Positions 32,601 to 44,713 of a stretch of DNA of 64,000 nucleotides are shown piece after piece. Numbering within the stretch: position 1 is the first letter of the stretch; each line of letters begins with the position of its first letter. Location: the NCBI GenBank assembly GCA_020736575.1, contig JAGPYM010000004.1, positions 930,001 through 994,000 of the forward strand, written 5' to 3'. The notes beneath the pieces are model-generated. The model had not been told where the DNA came from. It ran no database searches and was given only the letters and a program-made list of their open reading frames with translations. Made by a program: the position numbers and the translations under genes. The DNA comes from Thelonectria olida. Taxonomy: Eukaryota > Ascomycota > Sordariomycetes > Hypocreales > Nectriaceae.

Positions 32601-35600
32601 GGCGCGGACGTTACACTCGATAACCTTGATGTCGTTGTCCTTGGCAATGAACTGAATGTTGAAGGGACCAGTGACGTTGAGGGCAACACCAATCTTGCGG
32701 GTAGCCTCCTCGATACGGCTGATAGTGGTAGCCTCGAGATCCTGAGGAGGGAGGATGAGGGTAGCGTCACCAGAGTGAACACCAGCGTTCTCGACGTGCT
32801 CAGAGATGAAGTGTCCAATAACGGTACCATCCTTGGCGACAGCATCCATCTCAATCTCTTTGGCATTCTCAATGTACTTGGTAATGACAACAGGGTGCTC
32901 GCGAGAGACCTCGGCAGCCTGGGCCAGGTAGTTTTCGAGATCCTTCTCAGAGTAGACCGTGTTCATCGCGGCACCGGAGAGCACATACGAAGGTCGGACC
33001 AGCACTGGATAAGAGACCTTGTTACAGAATGCTTGCGCCTCCTCGAAGCTGGTCAGCTCCTTCCACGTAGGTTGATCGACTCCAATGCGGTCAAGCATAC
33101 GAGAGAACTTGTATCGGTTCTCGGCGTTGTCAATCATCTCAGGCGAAGTACCCAGGATCTTGACGCCGGCACGGTGCAGAGGCAGCGCAATGTTGTTGGG
33201 TGTCTGGCCACCCATCGCTCCAAGAACACCGCTGGAGTTCTCCAGCTGGTAAATGTCCAGAACCGTCTCGAGATTAATGTTCTCAAAGTACAGTTTATCT
33301 GCCTCGTCGTAATCGGTCGAAACCGTTTCCGGGTTGTAATTGACCATGATTGTCTTGAAACCGGAGCTGCGAAGGGTTCGGATGGCTCGGACGGAGCACC
33401 AGTCGAACTCGACGGAAGAACCAATTCGGTAGACGCCAGAGCCCAGAACCATGACGCCGTGGTCGTCAAAGGTAACGTCGTGCTCGGTCGCGTTGTAGGT
33501 CATGTACAAGTAGTTGGTGTAGGCCGGGAACTCGGCGGCGACGGTATCAATCTGCTTGACAAAAGGCTGGATGCCTGCATCGAGACGCATCCGGCGGACA
33601 GCAATCTCGTTGGAGCTCCAGAACTTGGCAAGTTGACGGTCAGAGAAACCAAGTCGCTTGGCCTGGAGCAGGATGCTGGGGATGTTTGAGATGTCAGTGG
33701 TGCTATAGCTGGTCATCTTCTTGGAAAAGTCGCTCAGGCCCTTGAGCTTGCGCAGGAACCACTTGTCAATTTTGGTGAGCTCCCAGATCTTGTCGACGGT
33801 GTAACCCTCGTGCATGGCGTTGGCAATGGCAAACAGACGCTGGTCAGAGGGAGTCTGAAGCTCATCGTCAATGCTCATCAGAGCCTTGGTCTCACCAAAG
33901 CCCAGGTTGTGGAAGTCAATGGCACGAATGGCCTTTTGAATAGCTTCCTCGAAAGATCGACCAATGCTCATGACCTCACCCACACTCTTCATGGAGGAAC
34001 CAAGCTGAGTGGACACACGGGTGAACTTCTTAAGATCCCATCGAGGCATCTTGACCACGACGTAATCGAGCGAGGGCTCGAAGCAGGCGCAAGTAACCTT
34101 GGTGACGGAGTTGGAAATCTCCTTAAGAGGAATTCCGAGACCAAGCTTGGCCGCGATGAAAGCCAGGGGGTAACCGGTGGCCTTGGAAGCGAGAGCAGAT
34201 GATCGAGACAATCGGGCGTTGACCTCGATAATGCAGTACTCGCGAGAGAAGGGGTTCAGCGCGTACTGGATGTTGCACTCACCGACGACGCCCAAGTGTC
34301 GGATGACATTGACAGCCGTGGTTCGGAGCATGTTGTAGTCCTCATCAGACAAAGTCTGAGAGGGGGCGACGACGATGGAGTCACCTGTGTGAATACCGAG
34401 GGGATCGAAGTTCTCCATGTTACAAACAGTGATGCAGTTGTCCTGGGCATCTCGAACCACCTCGTATTCGATTTCTTTCCAGCCCTTCATACTGCGCTCA
34501 ATGAGCACCTGAGGACTGGCGGCGAAGGCCTTGTTGCAGAGCTCGCGGAGCTCGTCCTCGTTGTTGGCGAAACCACTGCCAAGACCGCCGAGAGCATAGG
34601 CAGCGCGCACAATGACGGGGAAACCAATGTCCTTGACGACATGCATGGCTTCATCAATGTTGTTGGCAGAGGCAGACTTGGCGCACTTCTCGCCGATAGA
34701 GTCCATACTGCGAGCAAACAGCTCTCGGTCCTCAGTAGTGATGATGGTGTCGATAGGAGTACCAAGGACCTGGACGCCGAGCTCCTCAAACTCGTCCTTG
34801 AGCTGGATACCAACCTGAAGGGCAGTCTGTCCACCAAAGGTAACATAGATGGCGTCGGGTCGCTCATACTTGATGACCTTGCGCACAAAGTCGGCATTGA
34901 CGGGAAGGAAGTAGACCTTGTCCGCCAAGCCCTTGGAGGTCTGAATAGTGGCAATGTTGGGGTTGATCAGGACAGTGTAAATGCCCTCCTCCTTCAGAGC
35001 CTTGATGGCTTGGCTACCAGAGTAATCAAACTCACCAGCCTGGCCAATGCTGAGACCGCCGCTACCGAGGACAAGTACCTTGCGGACAGAGACGCGGGGA
35101 TGGAGACGCTCGTTCTCCTCAACTGTGCCGCCAGGGAAGCTGACGGGCTCCTTCAGAAGAGCAGGGGTCTCGGCGCACTTGACCATGGTGTTGATGAAGA
35201 CATCAAAGAGGAACTCGGTGTCACGGGGACCGGGAGTGCTCTCGGGGTGGAACTGGACGGAGAAGTAGGGCTTCTCAGAGTGCATGATACCCTCGTTGCT
35301 GCCGTCGTTGGCATTGACAAAGAGCTCCTCCCACCCTCTGGGAAGGGTCCCGGCGTCAACGGCGAAACCGTGGTTCTGAGAGGTAATGTGGCATTTTCCA
35401 GTGACCATGCTGGTGCAGGGAATGTTGTGACCGCGGTTACCAAACTTCATCTTGGTAGTCTTGGCACCAGAGGCGCGAGCCAACAGCTGGTGACCCAAGC
35501 AGATACCGAAGACGGGAACTTGGTTCTTCTCAAGGACGGCGGCAATGTTCTTTACGGTGTTTTCGAGGACGGAGGGGTCACCGGGACCGTTGGACAGGAA

Positions 35601-36462
35601 GAGACCATCGTATTCGTCAATGGCACCGGCCAAGTCATAGTCCCAAGGGCAGACAAGGACCTCGACGCCGCGCTTCAAGAAGCAGCGCAGCTGGTTATAC
35701 TTCATACCGACATCGAGGCACAGGACACGAATTGTACGCCCCGACGGGTGCAGGCGCGCAGCCGAGGCGGGAGGCTTATAGAGTTTGGGAGCCTTGACGG
35801 AAACTACACTACGATGAGCACGCTGCATGCTTCAATTCATGGGGGAACTCACCCTCGGCCACCAGGTTCTTGGTATTGGGGTTGACCCAGTCAATCTGCT
35901 CGAAGCTGTCGAGAGGCGCAGGGGCCAGCGGGGTATCGACTTGGCTGACGGTGCCGTTGGTCTTGGACTCGAGGCGCATCTTGCCGAGCATGCTACCCTT
36001 CTCTCGAATCTTCTTGGTCAATGCACGAGTGTCGACGCCGTACATGGCGGGAATGCCCTGCTCCTTGAGCCAGGTTCCCAGGGAGGAAGTGGCAAGGAAG
36101 TGAGAAAAGTCCTCGCCGCAGTATGAAGCCGTAACAAGACCGGCAATGTGAATCTGGTTGGACTCGAAGTGAGCGGGCAGGTCGCCGAGAAGCTCGTCCA
36201 TGGTCTCGCGCGAAGGGACACCATAGTTGCCGACCAGAGGAAAGGTAATGACGAGAATCTGGCCGCGGTATGACGGATCCGTGACGGACTCGGGATACCC
36301 CACCATGCCCGTCTGGAAGACCAGCTCTCCAGCAATGCTCTTCTGGGCACCAAAGCTGTAGCCCTGGTAGGTAGAACCATCCTCGAGCTCGAGACAGACG
36401 AGGCCGTCGTCATCGGAGCCGACGAGGCGAGCCGACGCCGGGGGTTGGGATTCGGAAGACAT
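29668..36462 (-). CDS. ura2: Carbamoyl-phosphate synthase / aspartate transcarbamylase Ura2
   Basis: Bifunctional enzyme for the first two steps of pyrimidine synthesis. Exons 36462-35853, 35803-29775 and 29727-29668, total 2,232 residues, the usual Ura2 length. Residues about 1-390 are the glutamine amidotransferase ([15 protein letters not shown] with the catalytic Cys, and VQFHPEST). Two ATP-grasp synthetase halves follow, starting at [20 protein letters not shown] and near [20 protein letters not shown], then the UMP/UTP-responsive region. A dihydroorotase-like domain has [13 protein letters not shown] where active enzymes have a metal-binding HxH, so it is inactive, as in other fungi. 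The C-terminal ATCase has [21 protein letters not shown] and [20 protein letters not shown]; the last 20 residues ([19 protein letters not shown]) sit on the final exon. Confidence 0.97.
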
Positions 36463-38206
36463 TGTGAAGGTGCTCACAGGCACGACGCCCGGGAAAGAGG
36501 TAAAAACGCGGGGCAGAAGACGAGGGGTGTTGTTCAGACGGCAGAGGTGTCGAGCTACGGCCGGCTAGAAAACTCGTTTTTCAGAGCTCCCCTTGACTGG
36601 TCAGAAGCTACCTCGCGCTCATCTGCCTCGACAGCAATTGAGGGAAGAGGAGGAAGTTGGGAGAAGAGAGGTCGAGGGTTTGGAGGAGAAAGAAAGATGG
36701 AAGAATCTCAGACAGTGACGGATGCGGCACTTGAACTTTTTTTTTTTTTTTTTTTTGCCTACTACGCAAGAGGGAGCTAGGGTGCTGCTAGGGTGCTCAC
36801 CCCGCCGCTCTTTGGAGGCAGGCACAGGGCCCCAGGGAGACTGGATTGGTCAATGGCTGGGAAGGTCTCTCGGTGCGTCCAATCCGGAGCATTCAGGGGA
36901 CTCATGCAGCGAGCTAAGGCGCCCCGCCAACATCTTGACCGAACCTCTTCGCGGCTTCCATGATCTGGCGGACAAATATTAGACTGAGTTGTGCTCGAGG
37001 TTTGGTGGGCGACGAGATCGGCGGTCAGGGCCAGGGTCATGATCTGTTCACCGAGTCTGCAAGTGGCGACTCTTGCAGGATGTCGAGAGGCTGGGCTGGG
37101 GAGCTGGGCAGACAGGTGCTGTACAGTCAGTCTCACTCAGACCCGACAGCTGAACTGAACTGAACTGGACCCCGAAATGCAACGCAACGCAACACAACCA
37201 ATACGCACCGCGAGCCAGGGAGCCTCATCCACGGGCAGAGGCATGAGCGTAAGATCGTCGGCGTTAACCTCTTCGGCAAGCCGCATGTCAGATTCCGCAC
37301 ACCAACATCTCACCAACCTTGATCCTTGATTTGGAAAAGCCTCCCAGTCCTGACTCTGACTCTTGGAAGTTGGATCCAAGTCAATCGAAAAGCCTGCCGG
37401 ACTTCCAAGGAATGGATCCGTTCACCGCACTGGCAACCACTCGGTCACCAACTAAGCCTACAATAGGCGTATCAAAGAAAAGCCCGCTCTTCAAGACTCC
37501 ATCTGACTGTGCGTTGAAGAGAAAGTTTTTTCCCCCTTCCGTTCCCCTCTCGGAGTGGGCAACTAAAGCCTGTGGGCCAATGGCCACCCCTCCATTGACG
37601 CTCTCGACAAGCATTATCCGGGATGCCACCGCGCAGAGGCACACGAGGAAGCGGAGGCGAAAACGAAAAGTGCAGAATTAGGACAAGTGCATCTCTTTGT
37701 TGAGGAATTCGCGGGAATTCCGTACATGGCATGTCACGCGAGCGGACTCGTCATGTCCCTGCGTTGTCAGTCTCGCACATTGCATACATGTGAGACCTGC
37801 ACACAGCACCTAGACGACTAATGCAGGTATGTAATTGTGTGCTAGGCCGGTCACGAATGTAGGTGAACACTCGTACGTAGTATACTCGTACAAACGCACG
37901 GAAATGTAGTAATCTGATTGTTTAATTGGGGTTATTCACCTACGTTACTTCGTAGTCATGACTGAAATCGCTACCAGAAACGCCTGTCCACGCTACCTAC
38001 GCGGCCAATACCATTGAACCGCATTTTCCCTCTCTTCATCTAACACCTAGGCCCATCCGCTTCGCTTGGAATTCAGTGATGAGCCCGGATTCCATGCCCA
38101 GATTCTTCATCTTTTCAAATATGCACTCCATCCCGAGACCAAGTCTCTCGGGCGACGACGGCGCTATAAACACCTTTTCATATTTACCTTCTCATCTCAC
38201 CAGACC
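36463..38206. other. Intergenic, ura2 promoter and SSXT-gene 3' region
   Basis: No gene called. It contains a 20-nt poly-T run (36737-36756). A 120-codon plus-strand frame at 37319-37681 reads as Ser/Thr/Pro/Lys-rich and ends in a basic tail (RKRRRKRKVQN); it has no recognised domain and may be chance or a small unrecognised gene. Confidence 0.45.
36737..36756 (+). repeat. Poly-T tract (20 nt)
   Basis: Twenty consecutive T on the plus strand (poly-A on the ura2 coding strand), about 275-294 bp upstream of the ura2 start. Poly(dA:dT) tracts commonly exclude nucleosomes in fungal promoters; that role is inferred. Confidence 0.75.
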
Positions 38207-39728
38207 TTATGACTGGAGGATAGGTTGGTATTGCATGGGCTGTTGCGGAGGAGCAGGCATATTGGTCATTTGAGGCGTTTTTTGCGCTGTTGGGCTTGCC
38301 TGGCTCATCCCAGGGTTGGGCTTTTGACCTTGAGGTCCTCCTTGTGGAGGCACACGGTAGACAGGTTCCTTCTTGGGGTCGAACCCGGGGAAGACGGCTT
38401 GTAACCGCGAGTACAGTTCCTTAATAGATTTATCGCGTTCTTCTCTGTCCACGACCAGATCAATCCCCTTGTCTGAACCCTCTAGAGCCCGAGGCTTAAG
38501 TGAAAGGTTCAGAGGGGGAGCTGTGAGATAAGCAGGGCAAGGAGGAGCCTTGACCTCGGGTTTCCTATCTGCCAAGGCTGCCATGTAAGAAAGGTTTGCC
38601 TGTAATCGTCTCATGCACCTGAAGATGGTTAGCTTGAATTCGATCCATAGAGGACAAACCTACTGCAGATAGTCTTGCTGGAAGAGGTTCTCCTCGGTTT
38701 TATTAACGTCTGAAGGAGCGTGTTCCTTCTTCAACTCTTGTTGCGTGGCCTGGATTTGTATCGATTCGTACAGCAACTCGTGATTGATATCAAGCAAAAG
38801 CGCAAATCGTTCCCTGTCCCGTGACTCCGATCCAGGGCTCAGAGGTGTTGCTGCGGCCGAGCTTCCATTCGCTCCCGGTCCCTGATTGACAGAAAACGTT
38901 GGAGTCTGGGGAGTAGATAATCCAGCAGACTGTGGTTGCTGATTGGTCGGCGTCTGTACTTGTGAAGGAGGCTGGGGTGTCGAAAATTGCGCTTGAGGGG
39001 GCACGGAATTGTTGGACGTCGCTTGGGCAGCGCTCGGGGGTCGCTGAGGTGTTCCAACCTGTCCCAGACCGGCGGTGTTTTGGGGTTGTTGCGGTTGCTG
39101 TTGCTGCTGTTGTTGCGGTTGTTGAGGCATACGTTGCATCATCTGAGGCTGCTGAGGCATCCCTCCTTGGTTCATCGCGAAACCTTGCATACCACCCGCC
39201 ATCATATAATTGGGAGTAAAGCTCTGCGGAGCGACCGACGAGGGAACGACCTGGCCGTAGGGCGCGGCTGTGAATTGTTGCTGATATCCCGGCACTGTAA
39301 CCATTAAGTCAGTCGCCATTCGCATACGGGGAACGAGCAGCGACGCTCGGCGCAAACTGGTCGCGTCCTTGTTCCATGACGCGCGCCATCTCAACATCCT
39401 CGCAGAAGGCCGTCGCATTCGGGGAAACCATGGCAGGCGATGTGATATCGGCGCGTCTGAAGCACGAAACGCGCAGGGTCAAGGGAGACTCACTTTGGCC
39501 ATTGGGAGCCATGTGAGGCATACCGGGGTTTGGCAGAAGCCCGGCAGAGCTCATCATCTGGGGATTGGCACCAGCGGCATAGGCTCCCTGAGGAGCCATG
39601 CCTCCAAACTGTTGCTGCTGGTTGTACATAATCTGCTGGCCGGTCGGCTGGGTTCCAGGCTGCTGTGGGGCGGTGTTGTTGAAGGAGGGAGCAGCATTGT
39701 TGGCGTAGCCATACCCGGCGGAGTACAT
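38207..39728 (-). CDS. SSXT/SS18-like glutamine-rich protein (putative SWI/SNF subunit, Snf11-like)
   Basis: Three exons, 39728-39494, 39294-38664 and 38618-38207, joined to 425 residues. The first two thirds are rich in Gln, Met, Pro and Asn (QQQQQQQPQQPQN), as in transcription coactivators. Residues about 240-310 match the SSXT helix pair: FALLLDINHELLYESIQIQA, then LFQQDYLQ|CMRRLQANLSYM across the last junction, then AALADRK. This motif is shared by human SS18, plant GIF proteins and yeast Snf11, which bind the Snf2-type ATPase of SWI/SNF. Splice sites: GTGAGT/TTACAG for the 199-nt first intron (joining to make ATG) and GTAGGT/TTCAG for the second. The first intron is unusually long here and stays open in the exon 1 frame for about 60 codons. 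Confidence 0.82.
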
Positions 39729-40736
39729 GGCGGCAAGGCAGCGCTTCGCGGCGGTGACGGCGGCAATGGGAACAGGGCTTGCAGGCCTAGGCGGCTCGGG
39801 AGAGTCGGGCTCCTGTCAACGGGCGACTCAGTCGTCGATGGGGTCGGGGGTCGGGATCGGATCGGCTGGGCAGACGCGCTCAGACAGACGGTGAGGGCCT
39901 GGAGGCTGGACGTGGACGCGGGCCGGGATCGTAAACCTGGTTGGGAGACGACGATGGACGAGGTTGTGTGGGGCGAGACGACGGAGACTGAGCGCTTCCT
40001 CGACGATTATTCGACAAGGCAGACGCGGACTGTGTGAGACCAGGAGGCGCCTTGCATACACGTATCAAGAATATGTATCTCGTTTGAGCGCAAGTCTGGC
40101 GTAGACGACTTTCCACGCCTGAGGGTCGATCTTGGAGCCACCTCGTCTTTGAGTCGGGCCTTGTTGGTGGAGGTGACGGTGGCGCGCGACCGTTCCGGGC
40201 TGGATTCCAATAGTTCCGACGGCACTGACGAGCAGTAATAGACCAGGATGGTGCCAGGGCAGTGCGGCTAGAATGACACTGGCGCTTATCACGGCTACGA
40301 GCGAGTTGTTACTGCGACGGAGAAACGATGCTGGCTTGTGCGATTGAGTCTGTGTTGCGTGGAGTTAATAATGCGAGAGTGAAGTTCGCGTTTTGCCTCG
40401 TGAGTCGGGAAATTTTCAACCCCCCAGCGCTAGCCTTTCCCAACAAGCGCCCAGGGACGCTTACTGTTCGTCGGGGCTGAGACACCACTGCATTTCACTT
40501 ATACCACTTGAAACGTAATTCTTCACAGATAATTGGCCGGTCCGAACTGACAACAAGCGATACATAGTTATGATCCTAGCGATTGGCATTGTCTAGGTCT
40601 CTCATAGTTCCGCAGCCCATAAAAGAAGACACAACCCAGGTCCTCTATAAGTACCTACATCACAGCGTCCGAATCTATAACTCTCCGCAATAACGAACAA
40701 CCAAAAAGTTACAAAGACAGCAAAAAGATTACTTCT
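39729..40736. other. Intergenic upstream of the SSXT-like gene
   Basis: No gene called. It should hold the promoter and leader of the SSXT-like gene; open frames here are short and basic. Confidence 0.45.
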
Positions 40737-40808
40737 AGATCACGCTGGGGATCGAACCCAGAATCTCCTGATTCGTAGTCAGACGCCTTGCCATTGGGCC
40801 ACGCGACC
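40737..40808 (-). tRNA. tRNA-Arg(ACG), copy 1
   Basis: On the minus strand a 72-nt cloverleaf: acceptor GGTCGCG pairs with CGTGATC (two G-U wobbles), anticodon arm TCTGA-CTACGAA-TCAGG gives anticodon ACG, and the T arm contains the B box in CTGGGTTCGATCCCCAG. No intron. A T5 Pol III terminator lies about 10 nt downstream. Confidence 0.95.
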
Positions 40809-40903
40809 GCGCTTGTTGGATGGCAGGCTTGAAAAGTCCTCTCATGGGCGGCGGGAAGCAGAGTGGAGGAAAGGAGTCGCCAAGCGGCAAAAAGTAAACC
40901 TCT

Positions 40904-40975
40904 AGATCACGCTGGGGATCGAACCCAGAATCTCCTGATTCGTAGTCAGACGCCTTGCCATTGGGCCACGCGACC
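40904..40975 (-). tRNA. tRNA-Arg(ACG), copy 2
   Basis: Identical in sequence to copy 1: same acceptor stem, ACG anticodon and T arm. The 3' flank also has a T5 run suitable for Pol III termination. Confidence 0.95.
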
Positions 40976-42286
40976 AAGCTCTTGCTTGGATGAATGGAGG
41001 GCTCGAAAATGGAGCCCAAATGGTGGATGGGGACGGTTCGGCGTGAAGAGTTTTCATGGTGTTGTTGAGGCATTTGTTCGGGCGCTGGTCCGGGTCCGTG
41101 TTGATGGTTTTTGCAAGTGAGCCGGCCCGTAAGCTTCGGTGGGTCCGGCAAATTCGCCCCACCCGGGCCCTGCCCACTCCCCTGTGCACCATGCCCCCGG
41201 ACCTTGGACAAGTTCAAGCAGAATTTTAATGTTGGAAGTCTGGCTTTCGTAGGTTTTACTTCGCGGGGATTTGTGATGTTCATGGTTGAATTCCTTAGAA
41301 ATACCATTCAACTGTATCTGCCCATATGCAAGTGTGTGGGTGTCTCCAGAGGATAACTATCACGCCCGCAAGAAATGGGAGACTCTTGCAGGTGAGCGTC
41401 GCAATTTGCCAGAAACTAACTTAGTAAGGCATCGGATGTGACTGCTTCTCTTGTCGTGGAACTGCTGAGTTAATCATCCAACGTTCAGTTGAGTACTTGC
41501 TTGAATGGCATGCGACAAAGGACCCGACATCTTAAGATACCCAGAGAGCGTAGGGTGACATGTCCACTTCTTCGACGTAAGTTAACATTGTGTCAGCCCA
41601 TAGTTATGAACGCGCAACATTTATGTTACTCGCAATCAGTCGGCAAAATACTCATAGTTTACGCTTGTGCGAAGAACGACTCAGGGACAAGGCAGACCAC
41701 TCTACCTAGATCTGTCCGGCACTGAAACCAAGGCGACTCGTCAACTTGCCCGCACAGGCTCCTATTCACTCTTGTAAGCTCTATATCACTAAACATCAAG
41801 TTCCCATTAAGCGGTCTCTATTCGGAAATACTTCTAGCATTTGTGTTCGTAATCTCCAGTGAATATTTTCATTGCACACCTCGTAATTCGAAAGTCTACT
41901 CAAGACTCGTTTACATGTCTGGCGAGTTCCAAGCGTGTACTATGCAATGAAACCCAAAAGACAAATCAGGACAACTCAGAGCTTCGTGTGCACCAGGGTA
42001 TGCACGAAAATGGCTTGCGAAGGTCAGTAAGCTTGAACAGGAGAGTCGACCTGACTTACATGTAGGTGGGGGTAGGTAGCGGCAAACCAAGGTAACTCAG
42101 ATAATCTTTATGTTTGACACAATCTAGAAACTCTCCAATCGAGTTGATTAAATGAAGTAAGTAGATAATAGGTATCCAAATATGTCAATGACAACTGTTC
42201 GTGTGACGCCCAGTGGTGTAATCTCCATGTCTGGACTCGCCTTCTGTGTATCATAGGTCAAAATCTGGCATTCTTGCTGTATCGAA
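40976..42286. other. Intergenic between tRNA-Arg genes
   Basis: About 1.3 kb, AT-richer, no protein gene supported on either strand; only short open frames. Confidence 0.45.
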
Positions 42287-42358
42287 GGTCGCGTGGCCCA
42301 ATGGCAAGGCGTCTGACTACGAATCAGGAGATCGTGGGTTCGAGCCCCACCGTGACCT
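42287..42358 (+). tRNA. tRNA-Arg(ACG), copy 3
   Basis: 72 nt on the plus strand. Acceptor GGTCGCG/CGTGACC, anticodon arm as in the other copies (ACG), T arm GTGGGTTCGAGCCCCAC. It differs from copies 1 and 2 mainly in the variable region, T stem and acceptor 3' strand, where pairing is better. TTTCTTTTT follows within about 7 nt. Confidence 0.95.
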
Positions 42359-43143
42359 AGATCTTTCTTTTTACAACTTTTTGCTCTTTTTGGTTGGTTG
42401 GTTTACACCATGCAGCGATTCGTGATGCGGTTCGGTTGTGTTGTGACAGGGCTGGAATGTAATGGGTTCGCTCTCCAGTTGACGTCTTCTAGAGATAGAT
42501 GCCGTCGCGGTGGCAGTTCTAGACATTGATTGCGTTACTGAATTGTTCAATGACGTTCTATCTTTCCGGACCTTCACTGACCCTGTTGCCTGTGGTTGTG
42601 GTTGCCCAATTTCGAAGTGGGGGATAACCGCACGACAACTCTGCAACTGAAGCAAACCTTGCGCAACGGATGCAACTTATACAGGACGGATTAATGTAGA
42701 CAGAATCTCGCCCGAACAAGTCTTGTCACCGCGCATTGAGTCTTGGGTTTCACGAAATAGTCGCTCGAAACGTTATCGGCGCAAGATACAGGGTAGTCAA
42801 CGTCACTAAAAGATGCAACATGACTCTTCGTATATGTCTTGATGCGAGTAGGTAGTCTTCTATTCTCGTGAGTCAATTGGATCCGGCGTATATGGGATCA
42901 ACTGAACCTACTTGAGTGAACATTACGTCGTCTAGAAACCTCAAAACGGCATGTAATCTATTCGTCCTATATCACAGCGGCCCACAAGAAAACACCTGGA
43001 TGACTCTGGTCCCTCCGGCGTCGGCGGGGCACTTCCCAGCTTTAAGATCCAGGAACCCGTGCCAAACCAAGCCTCAATTGATCCCAAACCATCGCCTCGG
43101 CACCAATCATCGCGCCTCAATTACACCTGCACCGACACCAGCA
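42359..43143. other. his5 upstream region
   Basis: About 785 bp with no gene. It contains the Gcn4/CPC1-type sites listed separately. Confidence 0.5.
42869..42875. promoter_or_regulatory. TGAGTCA site, putative Gcn4/CPC1 element upstream of his5
   Basis: A perfect TGA(C/G)TCA heptamer about 269-275 bp upstream of the his5 start. A weaker match (TGACTCT) lies at 43001-43007. In fungi Gcn4/CPC1/CpcA binds this site to induce amino-acid genes on starvation, and histidine genes are standard targets. Confidence 0.6.
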
Positions 43144-44419
43144 ATGGCTCCCTTCAATCTCGAGACCTGCGCGCGCCCAAACATCCTCGCCCTCACGCCG
43201 TACCGCTGCGCAAGAGAGTACGCCTGCTCTGCCCCTCCCCCGCTTTCATGTTCGCTTTCCGCAGTCGCTGACCTCATGAGTGCACAGCGACTACAAGGAT
43301 GACGGCACCAACATCCTCCTCGACGCCAACGAGAACGCCTACGGGCCCTCCATCGCGGAAGACGTCGCCAGCGCCGCCGGCAAGGACGTCGACATCGACT
43401 TCCTCGGCCTGCACCGCTACCCCGATCCTCACCAGCCCGTCCTGAAGCAGCACCTGTGCGACCTGCGCAACACCCACGCCCACACCAAGAAGACGCTCAC
43501 CCCCGAGAACCTCTTCGTCGGCGTCGGCAGCGACGAGGCCATCGACGCCCTGCTGCGCGCCTTCTGCGTCCCCGGCCGCGACCGCATCCTCACCTGCCCG
43601 CCCACGTACGGCATGTACTCCGTCTCGGCCCAGGTCAACGACGTCGCTCTCGTCAAGGTCCCGCTGCTACCGGCCCCCGACTTCTCGCTCGATGTGCCCG
43701 CCATCCTCGACGCTTTGTCTAAAGATGATTCCAACATCAAGCTCGTGTACCTGTGCTCGCCCGGAAACCCCACCGGCTCGCTGCTGGCCAAGGCCGACGT
43801 CGAGAAGATCCTCAACCACCTCACGTGGAACGGCGTGGTCGTCCTCGACGAGGCGTACATCGACTTTGCCCACGAGGATGCGTCTCTCGCCGAGTGGGTG
43901 ACCGAGTTCCCTAACCTCGTCGTCATGCAGACCCTTTCCAAGGCATTTGGCATGGCCGGCATCCGCCTAGGCGTTGCCTTTACCTCCCCCCCCATCGCTC
44001 GTATCCTCAACAGCCTCAAAGCGCCTTACAACGTCTCTAGCCCCACCAGCGCCCTCGCTTCCTATGCGGTGACGGACAAGGGCCTGGCCATTATGCGTAA
44101 AAACCGCTCCAAGATCGTCACCCAGAGAAACCGCATCATCGCCCAGCTCCCCCAGATCCCCGGTGTCGGTCGCCTTCGAGGCGGCACCGCGAGCAACTTC
44201 TTGCTGTACGAGATCCTCGACGCTGCCGGAAACCCCGATAATACGACTGCGTTGGCCGTCTACGAGAAGCTAGCAGAGACCAAGGGCGTCGTCGTTCGGT
44301 TCCGTGGCAAGGAGCATGGCTGTCTAGGGTGTCTCCGCGTCACCGTTGGAACCGAGGCCGAGGTTACGAGGTTCCTTGACCAACTGCGAGCCACCTTGAA
44401 AGAAGTCAGAGGTGTTTAG
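43144..44419 (+). CDS. his5: Histidinol-phosphate aminotransferase
   Basis: PLP enzyme that converts imidazole-acetol phosphate and glutamate to histidinol phosphate and 2-oxoglutarate. Exon 43144-43217 (starts MAPFNLETCARPNILALTPY), a 70-nt intron (GTACGC...CACAG), and exon 43288-44419 give 401 residues. Conserved blocks: ILLDANENAYGPS near the N terminus, LFVGVGSDEAIDALLRAF, PPTYGMYSV, LCSPGNPTGSLL, VVLDEAYIDFAHED, and the PLP-lysine motif TLSKAFGMAGIRLG, then RGGTASNFLLYE. The fold-type I aminotransferase is complete and no key residue is missing. The putative Gcn4/CPC1 sites in its promoter fit cross-pathway control. It is convergent with dfg5 (294 bp between stops). Confidence 0.96.
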
Positions 44420-44713
44420 ATGCAAAACCAAAAGTCCAAGTGATAGAAGAACGTAGGAAACACAGGGACAAAAGTGAGCGGCGTTCTACCATAGATCTAG
44501 GTTTCTTCCAGACATAATCTCGTGAATTATAGAAATGGTCATGACAAAGTTGTTGCGGTGTAGCTCTATGAATCTCCGTGCGCCTCTATGTTCTTCTAGT
44601 CCTCTTCGTATATCAAGTCCCATCGAAACGCCCTCGTCTCGGATATCCAATCTTCGAGACGTAAAAGTGTACAATCAAAACAACGGGTATCTATCTAAGA
44701 TTCTTTTCTTCAT

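Larger units (their letters stand above)
40737..40975 (-). repeat. Tandem duplication carrying two tRNA-Arg(ACG) genes
   Basis: Two identical 72-nt tRNA genes in direct orientation, offset by 167 bp. Similarity extends into the spacer: a CTTG...GGATG...GGCT-CGAAAA-type stretch follows each copy, and both are preceded by AAAAAG plus CTCTAGAT or CTTCTAGAT, so a unit rather than only the tRNA was duplicated. Confidence 0.75.

Noticed and set aside
34296..35885. Long plus-strand open frame of more than 500 codons
   Set aside because: Antisense to ura2; long antisense frames are expected with strong codon bias, and the protein is Leu/Val/Gly/Asp-rich without domains. The same applies to 31206-32270 and 32460-33689.
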